The notes beneath the pieces are model-generated. The model saw only the letters and a list, made by a program, of their open reading frames with translations. It was not told where the DNA came from and ran no database searches. This document shows, piece by piece, positions 62,500 through 64,000 of a stretch of DNA of 64,000 nt (the first letter of the stretch is position 1; each line of letters starts with the position of its first letter). The DNA comes from Piper betle (lineage: Eukaryota; Streptophyta; Magnoliopsida; Piperales; Piperaceae): contig JAURVB010000761.1 of assembly GCA_033002965.1 (NCBI GenBank), positions 67,001 to 131,000 of the forward strand. The letters run 5' to 3'. The translations under genes and the position numbers were made by a program.

Positions 62500-63527
62500 G
62501 CGGCGCCCTCTCCCCACCCTCCCCGGCCCTCATCGACAAGTTGCCGGCGGAGAGATATGAGCCATCGTCTCCTGCAGTGTACGCCGTCGTCCCCGACCCC
62601 GCCATCGTCGACAACCCCGACATCCCCAGCTACCAGCCGCACGTCCACGGCCGGTGCGACCCGCCGGCGCTCATCCCGCTCCACATGACCGACGTCAAGA
62701 TGGAGCTCGACTGCTACCTCGACCGCGTCTTCGTCTCCGTGCAGGGGTCGTGGCGGGTGCACTGTGTGATGGCCAGCCGGAGCTGCGATTGCCAAGTCGT
62801 CATCCCCATGGGCGATCAGGTGCTCTGTTTGATTGTTGATTTGAGGGTGGTTTTTTTTGTGGTTTGCAATTTTTCTGGTGTCCTCAATGAGGTATGATTT
62901 GGCTAACAGGGTTCAATTCTAGGTGCCGAGATCGAAGTCGCTGGAAAATCGTACTCCACTAAGATTTTGCCGGCGGATCAAACGCAGGATATGGAGAAAG
63001 AGGGGAAATTGGAGGAGGGAGCGTTTTGAAGTCCAATGTGTTCTCGGTGACGGTTCCAAGGGTGAGAAGTTGGAGTTGATTTGTTCGTTCTTCTTTTTTG
63101 GTTTCTTTTGGTGAACTTGATGATTATTCTTTCTTGCTAACTTGCTGTAAAGGTTGATGGGGGGTCGATTTTGTCGGTAAAAGGTAGTTGGTTTCAGCCA
63201 TTGTTGTATGAGCATGGCCAATTCTGCATTGCTGTTCCGTTTTCGTTCCCCGAATTTGTGAACCCGTTTAGTAGGAAGGTTGCGTTGATTGAAAGTATAA
63301 GCTTGAGCTTGAACACGGGGTTTAATAAAGAGGTCATATTGAAGGGAACGAGTCATCCTATGAAGGTGTAGTTGCTTCCCCTCTGTTTGGATTTCCATTT
63401 TCCCGATGTGTGATGCACAGTCAGCTAAATGTTGCATGAATTGCTGCGTCAAAATCTGAAGTTGGGCTTCCAGTATGATGCCCAGGTTTCGTCATGGTCA
63501 AAAACGCATTTCAGTTTTTCATTCGAG
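62500..63527 (+). pseudogene. Truncated inter-alpha-trypsin-inhibitor-heavy-chain/vWA-type gene
   Basis: N-terminal (VIT-like) part of a plant protein with VIT and von Willebrand A domains, of unknown function. Exons: about 62500-62819 (AVYAVVPDPAIVDNPDIPSY, GSWRVHCVMASRSCDC), 62910-63061 (GSILGAEIEVAGKSY), 63153-63365 (VDGGSILSVKGSW, PFSFPEFVNP) and about 63421-63527 (LKLGFQYDAQVSSWS). One T is missing in the run near 63025 (EEGAF then LKSNVFSV), and probably one A in exon 4 near 63428. The usual first ~50 residues are replaced by the hairpin element end. The whole vWA domain and C-terminus are absent, because the sequence after 63530 no longer matches. Introns are kept, so this is a DNA-level fragment, not a processed copy. 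It cannot make the full protein. Confidence 0.75.
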
Positions 63528-64000
63528 GTATCAAGTTGTTCTGTCCTCTGGGACAATACCTTATTTCTTGCTCCCGACTATAAACTCGTTGCAGAGCCGA
63601 TGAGGTTGAGCTCCGTCTCAGCTACAAAATGGTCCGACAGTCCTGGGTTGAAGTCGCCGGCGGGAAACAGAGGAAGTCTCAAACGGAGAACTTTGGTCCG
63701 CGGCGTCGCAAAAGCTGCAGCTTTGATCGATGCGATGACAACAGTGGATTTGCCGGCAACCGTTGCCTCACCGGACTCCCAAGCCGATGCCTCCCACTTT
63801 CATTCTGCTGGCAACCGTCTCCTCACCGGCGGCCGGCGGCGAGGCGGTGGGTGGCGTGGCAAAACAGAGGTGGGGGGAAGGAAAGGGCGATGGCAGGGCA
63901 ACTTTTCTACACGGTGTCGCTCATAGCTCCAAGTTTTAAAATTTTCTTCTATGTAATATTTAAGGTATGATCAAACTAGGTGATGGTTAAGATAAAAAAT
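63528..64000. other. GC-rich sequence after the vWA fragment, unidentified
   Basis: GCCGGCGGG- and CCACCGG-like phrases dominate from 63640 to 63900, as in the bodies of the mobile elements here. No vWA domain or other family is visible. The window ends before any element end appears. Confidence 0.35.

Overview
This is a plant nuclear window, from an angiosperm and possibly a monocot. The genes are split into many short exons with GT-AG introns, and they encode plant families: a plastid rhomboid, a Rab7/RABG3 GTPase, a PERK kinase, a ROF-type FKBP and a YUCCA flavin monooxygenase. More than two thirds of the window is intron, repeat or transposon. There is no operon, CRISPR array or bacterial feature. 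I could not fix the species.

Layout: 1-2.9 kb, G-rich degenerate repeat split by a hAT-type element. 2.9-13 kb, three genes: rhomboid RBL11-like (+), Mpv17/PMP22-like (+) and Rab7 (-). 13-18 kb, repeat-derived DNA with a 3 x 190 bp tandem block. 18-21.3 kb, PERK-type receptor kinase (-). 21.7-25.6 kb, an old segmental duplication whose first copy carries two transposon insertions that the second lacks. 25.6-31.1 kb, a ribosomal-gene-like 5' fragment, a 27-unit minisatellite, hairpin elements and LTR fragments. 31.7-32.3 kb, 3' fragment of a TraB-domain gene. 35-38.1 kb, FKBP62/ROF-like gene (+). 38.7-42.9 kb, a dense cluster of hairpin-ended elements and GACTCG repeats. 46.9-49.8 kb, a solo LTR. 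51.5-53.6 kb, YUCCA gene (+). 55-59 kb, CACTA-like elements. 62.4-63.5 kb, a truncated gene for an inter-alpha-trypsin-inhibitor-heavy-chain/vWA-type protein next to a hairpin element end.

The genes belong to unrelated pathways (plastid proteolysis, organelle membrane, endosome traffic, cell-wall signalling, chaperone/isomerase, auxin synthesis) and show no sign of a functional cluster. Exons were placed by protein-family similarity and checked by splice-phase arithmetic. Rab7 is perfectly open. PERK, FKBP, YUCCA, Mpv17 and the vWA fragment each carry one or two small indels, mostly single missing bases in homopolymer runs; RBL11 has a problem at exon 3. Uncorrected consensus errors explain this better than independent gene death, so I annotate most as genes.

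The least explained material is in the repeats. One is a family of elements whose ends carry a conserved CCGTTGGAT hairpin plus a second, copy-specific hairpin beside (TA)n, with unrelated GC-rich cargo in each copy. Another is a roughly 50 bp dyad module (TTGACTCG...CGAGTCAA + TTTTAATTAC) found inside hAT, LTR and hairpin elements alike. The third is a 33 bp minisatellite whose monomer variants keep a hairpin through paired changes.
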